DNA of 64,000 bases from Neobacillus sp. CF12 (GTDB lineage: Bacteria > Bacillota > Bacilli > Bacillales > Cytobacillaceae): positions 3,289,501 to 3,353,500 of the forward strand of contig NZ_JAUCEU010000007.1 of NCBI RefSeq assembly GCF_030348765.1. Direction: 5' to 3'. This document shows positions 11,333 through 20,239 of the stretch, one piece after another. Position 1 is the first letter of the stretch. Every line of letters begins with the position of its first letter. The notes under the pieces were generated by a model, which was given only the letters and a program-made list of their open reading frames with translations, searched no databases and was not told the DNA's origin. A program made the translations under genes and the position numbers.

Positions 11333-12318
11333 CTCTCATATCCATTTGGATGATGTTTATGCCAATTCCATGCATCACTGATGATTTGGTGAATGGAGGT
11401 TCTGCTTGGATTCCAGCCTAGAACACTTCGCGCTTTTTCCGATGATGCAATCAACGTACTTGGATCGCCTGAACGGCGTTCGCCGATTTGGACAGGAATC
11501 TCCATACCCGTAACTTCCTTTGCAGTCTCGATAATTTCCTTTACGGAAAAGCCTTGGCTGCTGCCAAGATTAAATACATTGCTTTCCCCGCCATTTTGCA
11601 AATAACGAAGGGCAAGAAGATGAGCAGCAATTAAGTCTTCAACATGAATATAATCGCGGACGCAAGTCCCATCTGGTGTATCGTAATCTTGTCCAAAAAC
11701 TGTTATTGCCGGTCTTTTTCCTAATGCCGCTTCTAAAATAACAGGTATCAGGTGTGTTTCTGGATTATGATCCTCGCCAATCTCCCCGCCGCTTCTTGCC
11801 GAAGCAACGTTAAAATATCGAAGTGATACATATTTAAGATCAAATGCCTTTTCACACCAAGAAATCATTTTTTCCATTGCGAGTTTTGTTTCACCATAGG
11901 TATTTGTTGGATTTGTCACTGCTTCTTCCGTAATAGGGACAACCTTTTGTTCACCATAAACTGCAGCTGTCGACGAAAAGATGATGTGCTTTACGTTAAA
12001 TTCCTTCATCATTTCAAGAACAATTTGTGTACCGTAAACATTGTTATCAAAGTATTTTAAGGGCTCCGTCATTGATTCGCCAACAAGGGAGTTAGCGGCA
12101 AAATGCAAGATGGCTTCAATGTTTTCTTTTTCAAACACAGAACGCATAAACTCACGGCTGCGAATATCCCCTTCGTAGAAGTTCGCCTTTGGATGGATGG
12201 CATCACGATGTCCCGTTTGCAAATTATCGATGACCACCACTTCGGAACCTTGATCAATTAATTGGTAAACAGCATGCGAACCCACGTAGCCCGCACCGCC
12301 TAAAACTAGAATACTCAT
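11329..12318 (-). CDS. galE: UDP-glucose 4-epimerase
   Basis: 329 residues; extended short-chain dehydrogenase fold that interconverts UDP-galactose and UDP-glucose using bound NAD. The Rossmann motif GGAGYVGSH is at residues 7-15. The catalytic Ser lies in SSTAAVYGE, and the Tyr-x3-Lys pair in NTYGETK. Substrate-side motifs SLRYFNVASA and the region DGTCVRDYIHVEDL are intact. The ATG overlaps the galK stop by four bases and its own stop overlaps galT by four, so the three enzymes are translationally coupled. Nothing is unusual. Confidence 0.97.
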   Translation of the reverse strand: MSILVLGGAGYVGSHAVYQLIDQGSEVVVIDNLQTGHRDAIHPKANFYEGDIRSREFMRSVFEKENIEAILHFAANSLVGESMTEPLKYFDNNVYGTQIVLEMMKEFNVKHIIFSSTAAVYGEQKVVPITEEAVTNPTNTYGETKLAMEKMISWCEKAFDLKYVSLRYFNVASARSGGEIGEDHNPETHLIPVILEAALGKRPAITVFGQDYDTPDGTCVRDYIHVEDLIAAHLLALRYLQNGGESNVFNLGSSQGFSVKEIIETAKEVTGMEIPVQIGERRSGDPSTLIASSEKARSVLGWNPSRTSIHQIISDAWNWHKHHPNGYER

Positions 12319-13496
12319 TCAGACGCCTCCATTTTAATTTCTTTTGCTCCATCACCAATACTTGCTACATAGAAATCTGCTGGATAACCAATCTTGTCAT
12401 GATAAACGGTACCAACATTAGCTATAAAGCTCTCAACCTGATCATCTTCAACAATTGCAATGGCGCAGCCTCCGAATCCCGCTCCCGTCATGCGAGCACC
12501 AATTACTCCAGGTTGACTCCAAGCTGCTTCTACCAAACTGTCCAGTTCAATTCCAGTTACCTCATAATCGTCACGTAATGATATGTGTGATTGATTCATT
12601 AACTGTCCAAATGCCTCTAGGTTGCCAGCCTTTAATTCTTCAAGAGCTTTTAGCGTTCTTACATTCTCATATACTGCGTGTTTCGCCCGCTTACGAACTG
12701 TTTCATTAACTATTAATGATTGATTTTCATCAAACTCCGCTTCTGATAGCTGTCCAAGCGCTTCGATTGGAAGTTTTTGCTGGAGCAAAGACAATGCTTC
12801 TTCACATTCTCCTCGGCGCTCATTATATTTCGAGTCAGCCAGCTCCCTGCGTTTGTTCGTATTCATAATTAAGATTTTGTGACCTTCAAGTTGAATAGGT
12901 GCGTACTGATAGTGTAACGTCTGGCAATCAAGCAAAATTCCAGCGTCCTCTTTTCCCATCCCGATTGCAAATTGGTCCATAATGCCACTGTTAACACCAA
13001 TGAATTCATTTTCAACTTTTTTACCAATCTTGATCATGTCAATGCGAGCTATTCCTAGTCCAAACAATCCGTCTAGAAGCACTCCTGTCAATAACTCAAT
13101 GGAAGCCGAAGAGGATAGGCCTGCTCCATTAGGAATGTTGCCTTCAATTACACACTCAAATCCTGAAGGAAGTACGTAACCTGCTTCCTTTATATAACGA
13201 ATCATCCCCTTCGGATAATTCGCCCAATTATGCTGCTTTTCGTACTCTAATTGCGTTAAATCAAACTCAATGATCTCTTTGTCCGGAAAGTTTACTGAGT
13301 AAAGGCGGACAAGATTGTCATCTCTCTTTTTTGCCACGGCATACGTTCCATAAGTTATTGCACATGGGAATACATGACCGCCGTTGTAATCCGTATGTTC
13401 ACCAATCAGATTTATTCTCCCCGGAGCAAAAAATGCTTGCTCGGGCTGGGCGTCAAATATTTCTCTGAATGTAGTTGTTAACTTTGTGATGTTCAT
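12315..13496 (-). CDS. galK: Galactokinase
   Basis: 393 residues; GHMP-family kinase that phosphorylates alpha-D-galactose with ATP. The galactokinase signature GRINLIGEHTDYNGGHV is complete, followed by the ATP-binding motif GAGLSSSASIE, the catalytic-Asp region GIMDQFAIGMG, and the C-terminal GHMP motif GARMTGAGFGGCAIAI. It starts at an ATG after a GGAGGG site and is first in the operon galK-galE-galT-galM-galR. The 275-bp region upstream carries a copy of the palindromic operator half found at the ROK-controlled operon (13570-13584), so I expect joint control by the ROK protein and GalR. Confidence 0.97.
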   Translation of the reverse strand: MNITKLTTTFREIFDAQPEQAFFAPGRINLIGEHTDYNGGHVFPCAITYGTYAVAKKRDDNLVRLYSVNFPDKEIIEFDLTQLEYEKQHNWANYPKGMIRYIKEAGYVLPSGFECVIEGNIPNGAGLSSSASIELLTGVLLDGLFGLGIARIDMIKIGKKVENEFIGVNSGIMDQFAIGMGKEDAGILLDCQTLHYQYAPIQLEGHKILIMNTNKRRELADSKYNERRGECEEALSLLQQKLPIEALGQLSEAEFDENQSLIVNETVRKRAKHAVYENVRTLKALEELKAGNLEAFGQLMNQSHISLRDDYEVTGIELDSLVEAAWSQPGVIGARMTGAGFGGCAIAIVEDDQVESFIANVGTVYHDKIGYPADFYVASIGDGAKEIKMEASE

Positions 13497-13563
13497 TGTC
13501 GTCCCTCCAACTATATATGCTATATGTTTAGTTTAATCCATTCAGTTAAAGAAATCCATATTT

Positions 13564-13584
13564 TTTACTAAAATTTTTACTAAA
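13564..13584 (-). promoter_or_regulatory. Candidate ROK-repressor operator upstream of galK
   Basis: Minus strand 13584 to 13570 reads TTTAGTAAAAATTTT and continues AGTAAA, giving two TTTAGTAAA-like half-sites. The first 15 bases are identical to part of the 18-bp palindrome at 23634-23651, which overlaps the predicted start of the polysaccharide operon next to the ROK gene. It lies about 70 bases upstream of galK. Shared control is inferred. Confidence 0.55.
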
Positions 13585-13634
13585 CTATTCAATTTAGTCA
13601 GCAGGAAGCTGTTATTACCTGCCATAACAAAGGA

Positions 13635-13658
13635 AAGAGCCTGTTATTTCAGGCTCTT
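13635..13658 (-). terminator. Terminator downstream of the GH43-galM-GH2 operon
   Basis: AAGAGCCTG and CAGGCTCTT form a 9-bp stem with a 6-nt loop, followed on the minus strand by a T-rich stretch (TTTCCTTTGTT). It lies 114 bases after the stop of the GH43 gene and before the galK promoter. A second hairpin, TTGATTAC-ATC-GTAATCAA (13753-13771), abuts the stop codon itself but lacks a T-run. Confidence 0.75.
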
Positions 13659-13771
13659 AGCTGGAACTATCTAAGTATTCATGGTTAGATTGCTCTGTTC
13701 GGAATATATCTATTCGTCTATATGTCAACAGCTGTTTACGGATAACCCATATTTGATTACATCGTAATCAA

Positions 13772-14716
13772 TTACCCTCCAAGGACCTTGATTCTATTTT
13801 CTGTTTCCTGCATTTTTAGGAATAGCGGCCTTTCGCTTCCATGGGGTGTGTCTGGGTAGTGTGTACAAAGGTATAGTTGTCCGTTTAAGTCACGGAAAAG
13901 ACTGGAGTGTCCGGCATTGCGGTCGAGCAACAATTCTTGATCGTGTACCCAATCACCTGCTATTTCTGCTGTTTTTGATCTGGCCACTGCAACCGTATAT
14001 CCTCCCAATCCATTATCGCCATAACCAGGAACAGAGTAACTTGACCATAACATGACAAGGTCTCCATTTTTCGCTTGATACATGAACGGGGCATCTGTTA
14101 AATAACCGTTTTTTTCAATCCGGGGATCCCCGAAGTGTCGAATCCACGGCATGTCCGCAGCATTAAGGATTTCTACTGGATCACCAATGGACCTTTTTAG
14201 ATTTGCTGATAAACGGATTGCTTTGATCCGGCCCTCATAAATCTGCGTCCATTCATGACAAAAAATCAACCAGCGTTGTCCATGTTTATCCTCATAAAAC
14301 GTGCCATCCAAGCATTCCCAATCTGTTGGAGTAACCGCTCCATTACTATGCGGGGTATATGGCCCCCCAGGATGATCTGCTGCCAATATGCCAGTACCCC
14401 GATGTACGCCTATTCCTCCCTTAAAAGAAGCAAACATATAATATCGACCGTCAATTTTAAATACTTCCGGAGCCCAATAGTGCCTTACGCCCCAAAAGCC
14501 TTTTGGCGGTTGAAATGCGACATACGGGCCTTCCCAGTCTTCAAGATTATTCCCGACATATACTTCAAATATTGGATCTTGGTCGCCACATCCATCAGCA
14601 AATGTAGTTCCAAACAGGTAATACTTTTGCTCCTGATGAGAAGTATAGATAAACGGATCCCTAACATGAATCATATCGGTTTTTACGTTTTGCACCTTGC
14701 GAAATCCTATCTTCAT
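13772..14716 (-). CDS. Cytoplasmic glycoside hydrolase family 43 protein
   Basis: 314 residues without a signal peptide, so it acts on imported oligosaccharides. The five-bladed beta-propeller features of GH43 are visible: the catalytic base in HVRDPFIY (Asp20), HYWAPEVFKIDGRYYMF, and the pKa-modulating Asp in ECLDGTFYED (about Asp137). The general acid is less sure; CHEW near residue 155 is a candidate. Most GH43 enzymes release alpha-L-arabinofuranose or beta-xylose, some beta-galactose; the sequence alone does not decide. It is the last gene of the long operon that starts at 23540, 20 bases after a mutarotase gene. Length is close to the compact cytoplasmic members of the family. Confidence 0.85.
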   Translation of the reverse strand: MKIGFRKVQNVKTDMIHVRDPFIYTSHQEQKYYLFGTTFADGCGDQDPIFEVYVGNNLEDWEGPYVAFQPPKGFWGVRHYWAPEVFKIDGRYYMFASFKGGIGVHRGTGILAADHPGGPYTPHSNGAVTPTDWECLDGTFYEDKHGQRWLIFCHEWTQIYEGRIKAIRLSANLKRSIGDPVEILNAADMPWIRHFGDPRIEKNGYLTDAPFMYQAKNGDLVMLWSSYSVPGYGDNGLGGYTVAVARSKTAEIAGDWVHDQELLLDRNAGHSSLFRDLNGQLYLCTHYPDTPHGSERPLFLKMQETENRIKVLGG

Positions 14717-14736
14717 TCAAATTAACCTTCTTCTTG

Positions 14737-15783
14737 TTATTGGTTTGTAAATTTATACGTTGTAATAGATTGATACACTTCATCCTTCTCTAAAATAGCA
14801 GATGGAAATTGACGATGATTAAGTGAATCTGGCAGACCTTGAGTCTCTAAACATAATCCAAGATATTTCTTTGATTTTACTCCGCGAATAGAAAAGTTTT
14901 CTTCTAATTGTGTTCCTGCATAAAGAACTACCGCAGGCTGATCGGTTTCGATGATCAGTCCCCGTCCACTTTCTTCATCAAATAAATGGATTTCTTTATT
15001 ATTATTTACATTTAATAGGAACGGATGATCATAGCCTTTCCCTGCAAGTACATTCTGAGGATCATTTGATACTGTTCCATCAAAGATCCTTCGCCCTGAT
15101 CTGAAATCAAATGCTGAATTCTCTACAGCAAGAATTTTTCCAGTCGGAATTAGCTCTTCATCCAATTCAAGGAATTGATCACTTTTTAGGGTGAGTGTAT
15201 GGTTCAAAGTATCTCTTTTTAAATTTCCACTTAAATTTAAATAAGAGTGATTGGTAACATTGACTACCGTTTTTTTATCACTAATTCCTTCATAAGTTAG
15301 CTGAAGTTCATTTTGATTGTTTAATGTGTAGGTTACCTTCATTTTCAAGTTACCAGGGTAACCTTCTTCTCCGTCCTTACTTAGATAGTGAAAGACAAGA
15401 CTCATAGACTCCTGTTCTTCGATGACCTCAGTATCCCAAATAACCTTATCAAACCCTACTAAACCTCCGTGAAGATGGTTGCCATTATTATTTTTCGCCA
15501 AATGGTAGTTGATACCATCCAATTCAAATTCGGCATTTGCAATTCTACCGGCATGCCTGCCTACAATTGCACCAAAATAGGGGGAATATTTTTGATACTC
15601 TTCAAGAGTATCAAAGCCTAATACAACATTTTCAAATGTTCCATCTCGGTCTGGAACTAGTATTTTTGTAATGATACATCCGTAATCAATCGTTGTTACT
15701 TCCATGCCACGGCTATTAATCATCGTATAGGCGGTGACAATCTTTCCATCAAACTTAGCAAATTGCTCTTGTACTATTTTCAT
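14737..15783 (-). CDS. Aldose 1-epimerase, copy 2
   Basis: 348 residues; same family as galM at 8716-9774 and easily aligned with it, with the same motifs (DYGCIITKILVPDR, GRHAGRI, NHLHGGLVGF, NVTNHSYLNLSG, CLETQGLPDSLN). I start it at the ATG at 15783, preceded by GGAGAG; an ATG six codons upstream has no ribosome site. It lies between the GH2 gene and the GH43 gene of the polysaccharide operon. It probably equilibrates the sugar released by those enzymes, most simply beta-galactose, before GalK. Arabinose is an alternative substrate for this family and cannot be excluded. Confidence 0.9.
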   Translation of the reverse strand: MKIVQEQFAKFDGKIVTAYTMINSRGMEVTTIDYGCIITKILVPDRDGTFENVVLGFDTLEEYQKYSPYFGAIVGRHAGRIANAEFELDGINYHLAKNNNGNHLHGGLVGFDKVIWDTEVIEEQESMSLVFHYLSKDGEEGYPGNLKMKVTYTLNNQNELQLTYEGISDKKTVVNVTNHSYLNLSGNLKRDTLNHTLTLKSDQFLELDEELIPTGKILAVENSAFDFRSGRRIFDGTVSNDPQNVLAGKGYDHPFLLNVNNNKEIHLFDEESGRGLIIETDQPAVVLYAGTQLEENFSIRGVKSKKYLGLCLETQGLPDSLNHRQFPSAILEKDEVYQSITTYKFTNQ

Positions 15784-15841
15784 GGTTAGCTCTCCATTCA
15801 CTATAAATATGGATGAATCTAAAAAATATCCCTCTTAAAAA

Positions 15842-15858
15842 ACGTCGAACGTTTACGT
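15842..15858. promoter_or_regulatory. Possible LacI-type operator before the second mutarotase gene
   Basis: The 148-bp gap between the GH2 gene and galM copy 2 contains ACGTCGAACGTTTACGT, a near-palindrome centred on AACGTT with flanking ACGT elements. It resembles operators of LacI/GalR proteins, and GalR is encoded nearby. No second copy was found in the galK promoter region, so this remains weak. Confidence 0.25.
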
Positions 15859-15931
15859 TCTAAAACGATTTCTAAGAAAGGATATATTTTCTGAAATTTT
15901 TCAAAATCGATTAAAAAGGAGTAAATAGGAT

Positions 15932-17731
15932 TTAGAATTTCACAATATCGGAGTGCCACATATCATTAATTTCCTTAATCTTAGACAACTCGCACTTAGG
16001 TTCTCTGTTATAGGCTAATAAACCGTTTATCTCTTGCTCTACATCTGTTAATTGCGTATAGCAATAACCATGTAATGCTTTTGAAGCATATACGGCTTCC
16101 ATTACTCTTCGATAGTCCTCGATAAATTCTTCAGCGTTCTTAACCGATGTGTATCCCCAGCCGCTTTCTTCTCCAACCTTGAAACCAATTCCGCCAAACT
16201 CGGTTAATAAAATTGGCTCCCCTTGGTGCTCAAAGCCGTCGGCATAAATACCACGGAGTGCCGGCTTAGAACTTAGGAGGTTTTCTTTTGTTGAAAGAGA
16301 TTCCTTATATTCCTCATATTTAGCTTTTTCTTCTTGATTCCCATGATTATAATTGTGAATCGCACAAATATCAGTCACAGTTAATTCCCATCCGTCATTT
16401 GAAATTACTAAGCGGGTCGCATCAAGGGAATGAATTAGATAATACATAGCTAAAGAATGGTTTTGCTGTTGTTTGTTTCCTTTAATAAAAGGTACCCCCC
16501 AGCTTTCATTAACCGGAACCCAAGCAATGATTGAAGGATGATTGTAATCCCGTTCAATTATTTCAATCCATTCTCTGGTTAACCTTGCTGCTGCATCCTC
16601 GCTGTACGATGGAAACGCCGCACATTCTCCCCATACCAGGAATCCTAACTGATCTGCCCAATAAAGGAAACGAGGGTCCTCCACTTTTTGATGTTTTCTG
16701 CAGCCGTTAAAGCCCATTTCTTTTGTTAGTTCAATATCCTTTTTCAAATCTTCATCAGATGGAGCAGTTAATAGTCCCTCTGGCCAATAACCTTGATCAA
16801 GAACTAACTTTTGATAATATGGCTTATTATTTAAATAAACCATTCCGTTTTCAATGTGAACTTTTCTCATTCCAAAATAGGAGTCTACCTCATCTAAAGT
16901 CACTTCATCCTCTTTTAAAGTGACCTTAATATCAAATAAATTAGGATTTTCTGGAGACCAATTCCAGCCAATATGATGGAAGGAAGTTCTGAAAATTTGA
17001 CGATTGTAAAGATTAATGGAGCGTTTATTATAGGATTCAAACACTTCAATTGTATCCTTTACAATCATTTCTCCTTTAAAGCTAATTTCAACGTCTATTG
17101 TCTTATTAAGATAGTCACCTAAGACATCAAACTCGACAATAATATCTCCGCGGTCAATATCTGGAGTTAATCTTAATTTAGAAATACTTGTGGCACTTAC
17201 AGGTTCAATCCATACTGTCTGCCATATACCTGTTGTGCGTGTATACCAGATAGCATCGGATTTCTCTACCCAAAACTGTTTTCCTCTAGGTATCGTTTCA
17301 TCTGTTGAAGGATCTTCCACCCTTATAACCAACGTTTCATTACCCCATTGCAAATGATCTGTAATATCGAATGAGAATGAAACATGTCCGCCTTCATGGT
17401 ACCCAACGTACTGTCCATTCACATAGACCCACGCACGATAGTCAACCGCTCCGAAATGAAGAATGACTTTTTGATCATTCCATTGTGTTGGAACGGTAAA
17501 TTCACGTCGGTACCAAACATGGTCATGGAAGCTTGGGTCATGAATCCCACTTAACTCAGTTTGATAAGCAAAAGGAACATTAATTTTTTGATCAAAGGCA
17601 TCTTCTGTTTGAAACCATTTTTCCTTAACACCCGTATTATTATCATCAAAAGCAAAGTCCCACTCACCGTTTAAATTTAACCATTCTTTTCTTACTAATT
17701 GTGGTCTTGGATATTCCGGTCTAAATGTCAT
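15932..17731 (-). CDS. Glycoside hydrolase family 2 protein (beta-galactosidase/beta-glucuronidase type)
   Basis: 599 residues, cytoplasmic, with the classic three-part GH2 layout. An N-terminal sugar-binding jelly roll (NGEWDFAFDD, HFGAVDYRAWVYVNG) is followed by an immunoglobulin-like middle domain to about residue 290 and a C-terminal barrel. The acid/base Glu is in AWVPVNESWG (Glu409) and the nucleophile in ILLTEFGG (Glu511). At about 600 residues it is the short class, like beta-glucuronidases and some beta-galactosidases or alpha-L-arabinopyranosidases, unlike the 1008-residue LacZ-type enzyme at 30894. It lies between the GH172 and mutarotase genes. The neighbourhood favours a galactose- or arabinose-releasing role, but glucuronidase activity is also possible. 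Confidence 0.88.
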   Translation of the reverse strand: MTFRPEYPRPQLVRKEWLNLNGEWDFAFDDNNTGVKEKWFQTEDAFDQKINVPFAYQTELSGIHDPSFHDHVWYRREFTVPTQWNDQKVILHFGAVDYRAWVYVNGQYVGYHEGGHVSFSFDITDHLQWGNETLVIRVEDPSTDETIPRGKQFWVEKSDAIWYTRTTGIWQTVWIEPVSATSISKLRLTPDIDRGDIIVEFDVLGDYLNKTIDVEISFKGEMIVKDTIEVFESYNKRSINLYNRQIFRTSFHHIGWNWSPENPNLFDIKVTLKEDEVTLDEVDSYFGMRKVHIENGMVYLNNKPYYQKLVLDQGYWPEGLLTAPSDEDLKKDIELTKEMGFNGCRKHQKVEDPRFLYWADQLGFLVWGECAAFPSYSEDAAARLTREWIEIIERDYNHPSIIAWVPVNESWGVPFIKGNKQQQNHSLAMYYLIHSLDATRLVISNDGWELTVTDICAIHNYNHGNQEEKAKYEEYKESLSTKENLLSSKPALRGIYADGFEHQGEPILLTEFGGIGFKVGEESGWGYTSVKNAEEFIEDYRRVMEAVYASKALHGYCYTQLTDVEQEINGLLAYNREPKCELSKIKEINDMWHSDIVKF

Positions 17732-17807
17732 GTTCGTCTCTCCTTACATCTCTGCTGATACCATAACAAGGTTAGATCTTGGTATGATGGTAACAGCATA
17801 AAATTTA

Positions 17808-18884
17808 TTAAATTACTTCTAATTCATCTTTTCCAGGTATAACAGGAAATGGATGATGAGGTTCTGTTTGATACCAAAATGCAACCGAGGCAATGTCGTC
17901 CTGTAGTGGAAGATATCTACCTTCTGACCTCCACCCTAGAGCCTGGATGGTCACTTTTAAATCTTCCTCAAAACGGATCGGATCCATTACATGCCATCGA
18001 TACATACCAAATCGCTGCTGACTTCGATATAAGCCATCTGGCTTAATCACTTGGTGCATCCCAAGGTATGGGGTGGAATAGGTACAATATTGTCCTTTAG
18101 GCTGTTCCCAGTTCCACGCACCGCCAAAGTAATCTTCTGTGCCAGTTCCACATATGGTTGGAAATTCCTGATCGCCGTCCATATAAAACTTAATTTCTCC
18201 CTCACCCCACCAGTCACAGCTATTTACCTGCCAAGCTAGGTACGTACCTACATAATGGCCCTTGCCTTTAATGCCATCAATTATAATATGCACATCCTTA
18301 TACTTTACTGGGTTACTCCTATTCCATTGTGCGTGGAAAAAAGCTGCATCCGACGGGATATCTGTTACTGTATAATCAATCTGGTAATAAAGGTAGTAGT
18401 CATCATTGGATATGTTTTCAATCGTTATTTTTGCCTTTTGTCGATAAGGCATTTCCCAATAGCTATTAAACCCTCCTGCAGGATTTACAGCAATTGGAAT
18501 AGAATTAACATTTACTCGCTCACACCAGCCATTACAAAAGAAGTCACCAAGGGGAACTTCCACAGAAGGGTGTTCCTCTCCATCCCAATACATTCTGATA
18601 ATCAACCTTCTCCAAGCATCAGGGTGACAAGTCAGCCAGATATGTTGGATGGCACCTGCTTCCTCGATATCTGCAATGGTAAAAGTTGATTGTTGTTTCA
18701 CTAAGACAGAAGGTGAAACCTTCCACCCTTGCCCCAATTCTCTTGAAGGACCCGAGCCTGTCCCTTCTATCGCGATACCGCCTTTTCCTTTTTCTCCGCG
18801 GAAGTTTTCAGGACTAATTGACCGAGTTTTGGCATTTGACAAACGGGATAACTGCCCTAATCCCATACCTAATCCATTAAACAT
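17808..18884 (-). CDS. DUF2961 / glycoside hydrolase family 172 protein
   Basis: 358 residues without a signal peptide. The whole chain matches the DUF2961 family, now GH172: HIWLTCHPDAWRRL, VEVPLGDFFCNGW, GGFNSYWEMPYRQKAKI and the two acidic clusters GEGEIKFYMDGD (Glu228/Glu230) and GTGTEDYFGG (Glu250), which correspond in type to the catalytic glutamates of characterised members. Known GH172 enzymes cleave alpha-D-fructofuranosides and alpha-D-arabinofuranosides. It is followed by the GH2 gene and preceded by the small membrane protein gene. Its presence in a galactan-like locus suggests it removes a furanosyl side group, but the true substrate is unknown. A GGAGAAGG site precedes the ATG. 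Confidence 0.85.
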   Translation of the reverse strand: MFNGLGMGLGQLSRLSNAKTRSISPENFRGEKGKGGIAIEGTGSGPSRELGQGWKVSPSVLVKQQSTFTIADIEEAGAIQHIWLTCHPDAWRRLIIRMYWDGEEHPSVEVPLGDFFCNGWCERVNVNSIPIAVNPAGGFNSYWEMPYRQKAKITIENISNDDYYLYYQIDYTVTDIPSDAAFFHAQWNRSNPVKYKDVHIIIDGIKGKGHYVGTYLAWQVNSCDWWGEGEIKFYMDGDQEFPTICGTGTEDYFGGAWNWEQPKGQYCTYSTPYLGMHQVIKPDGLYRSQQRFGMYRWHVMDPIRFEEDLKVTIQALGWRSEGRYLPLQDDIASVAFWYQTEPHHPFPVIPGKDELEVI

Positions 18885-18919
18885 TAATCCTTCTCCTATC
18901 TATGCCGATTAATAATTTT

Positions 18920-19351
18920 TTACGTTTCATAATCCATTTTGTCAAAAGCGATTTTTATTGGTTTGTTTTTAGCCAAAGCAATTACAGCAGCGACGAGACA
19001 TAACGTCAAACTAATGTAATCTGATAGAAAATAAAATGCTGCAGCTAATACAATCCAATAAATCGGAAGCTTGTATTGAAGTGTATTATCGCGTACAAGC
19101 CACCTGACAAAAATGATATTTAAGCCAGCAATGACAATAAATAAGAGCCCATAAGTGACAGCAAAGCTATAGAGACTATCAAACAAGGACTGGACACCCT
19201 TTTGTTCTAAAAGTGTTAAATTATCTACATTTGCTCCCTGTTTTTTTAAAGTAAACGAGTAATAAAAAATTGTTATAGCACCCGTAACCAACTGCCAAAT
19301 ACTCGCTGCATAAATGACTTTCCGTTCAAAAGACCTGCTCATTTCATTCAC
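18920..19351 (-). CDS. Small multi-spanning membrane protein of unknown function
   Basis: 143 residues with about four hydrophobic segments (near residues 12-32, 60-85, 90-115 and 112-130) and no recognisable enzymatic motif or signal peptide. I do not recognise the family. It lies between the inner permease gene (39-bp gap) and the GH172 gene, in the same operon, and has a GGAG site before its ATG. Small membrane proteins often accompany CUT1 sugar importers in Bacilli (YesL- and YesV-like), so an accessory role in transport is possible but not shown. Confidence 0.7.
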   Translation of the reverse strand: MNEMSRSFERKVIYAASIWQLVTGAITIFYYSFTLKKQGANVDNLTLLEQKGVQSLFDSLYSFAVTYGLLFIVIAGLNIIFVRWLVRDNTLQYKLPIYWIVLAAAFYFLSDYISLTLCLVAAVIALAKNKPIKIAFDKMDYET

Positions 19352-19390
19352 TCCTCTAGATGGAACATGCCGGTTGGATCCCTGCTATCC

Positions 19391-20227
19391 TTATCCTTTT
19401 ACACCAGACGATAAAGACATGGACTGCATAAAGTATCTTTGGGCAAACAAATATAAAAGGAAAGTAGGAATTAACGCAATTAATGCGCCCGCTGTTCCAA
19501 TACCAGGGTAGGTTAGGTATTGCCCCTGAAGGAGCTGCAGCCCTGGAGTAATTGGAAGTTTTTCAATATCATTAAGTACTATGGACGGCCATAGAAAATC
19601 ATTCCATGCTCCTGTAAAACTGAACAATGCCACAACCGTTAATACCGGCCTAATAAGCGGCAGGATAATCAAGTAAAAAATTTGAAACTCATTTGCGCCA
19701 TCGATTCTCGCAGATTCATCAAAAGTTTTTGGTATCCCTAAAACAAACTGGCGAACAAGGAAAATATTAAAAACTCCCGCAGCTCCAGGAACAATAACTG
19801 CGAGTAAATTGTTTACCCAGCCTAATTGATCCATGATACTGTATAAAGGAATTAAATTCACAACGCCAGGAAACATCATTGATGCAAGCAAAACTCCAAA
19901 TAAAAAGTCACGGCCTTTGAACTGCAAACGTGTGTAACCATAAGAGGCTAAGGCAACCACTATTAACACTAAAACAGTGTGGCTGACTGCAATAATTAAT
20001 GAATTGGTAAACCATTTTATCACCGGACTAGAGGCATTATTAAACAGCAATTCAGTATAATTGTTTATGGTCCAATGAATTGGTAAAAAACTTACCCCTG
20101 CTGCTACAATTTCTTCTTCTGATTTAAAAGAAGTGAAGGCACCCCATAAGATTGGAAAGACCCATATTATTGCCATTATTAATAAAAATACAAATGCAAC
20201 AATCTTTGTTGTTTTACTTTCTTTCAT
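19391..20227 (-). CDS. Sugar ABC transporter permease (AraQ/MalG class)
   Basis: 278 residues, six predicted membrane spans, CUT1 family inner-membrane permease. The EAA loop that docks the ATPase is visible as DESARIDGANEFQIFYLIILPLIRPVL. The C-terminus LSSGVKG is typical of MalG-like subunits. It starts 12 bases after the partner permease and follows an AGAGGTG site. No ATPase gene occurs in this operon or elsewhere in the window for the three CUT1 systems, so a shared MsmX-type ATPase encoded elsewhere is expected, as in B. subtilis. Confidence 0.92.
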   Translation of the reverse strand: MKESKTTKIVAFVFLLIMAIIWVFPILWGAFTSFKSEEEIVAAGVSFLPIHWTINNYTELLFNNASSPVIKWFTNSLIIAVSHTVLVLIVVALASYGYTRLQFKGRDFLFGVLLASMMFPGVVNLIPLYSIMDQLGWVNNLLAVIVPGAAGVFNIFLVRQFVLGIPKTFDESARIDGANEFQIFYLIILPLIRPVLTVVALFSFTGAWNDFLWPSIVLNDIEKLPITPGLQLLQGQYLTYPGIGTAGALIALIPTFLLYLFAQRYFMQSMSLSSGVKG

Positions 20228-20239
20228 CTACACACACCT

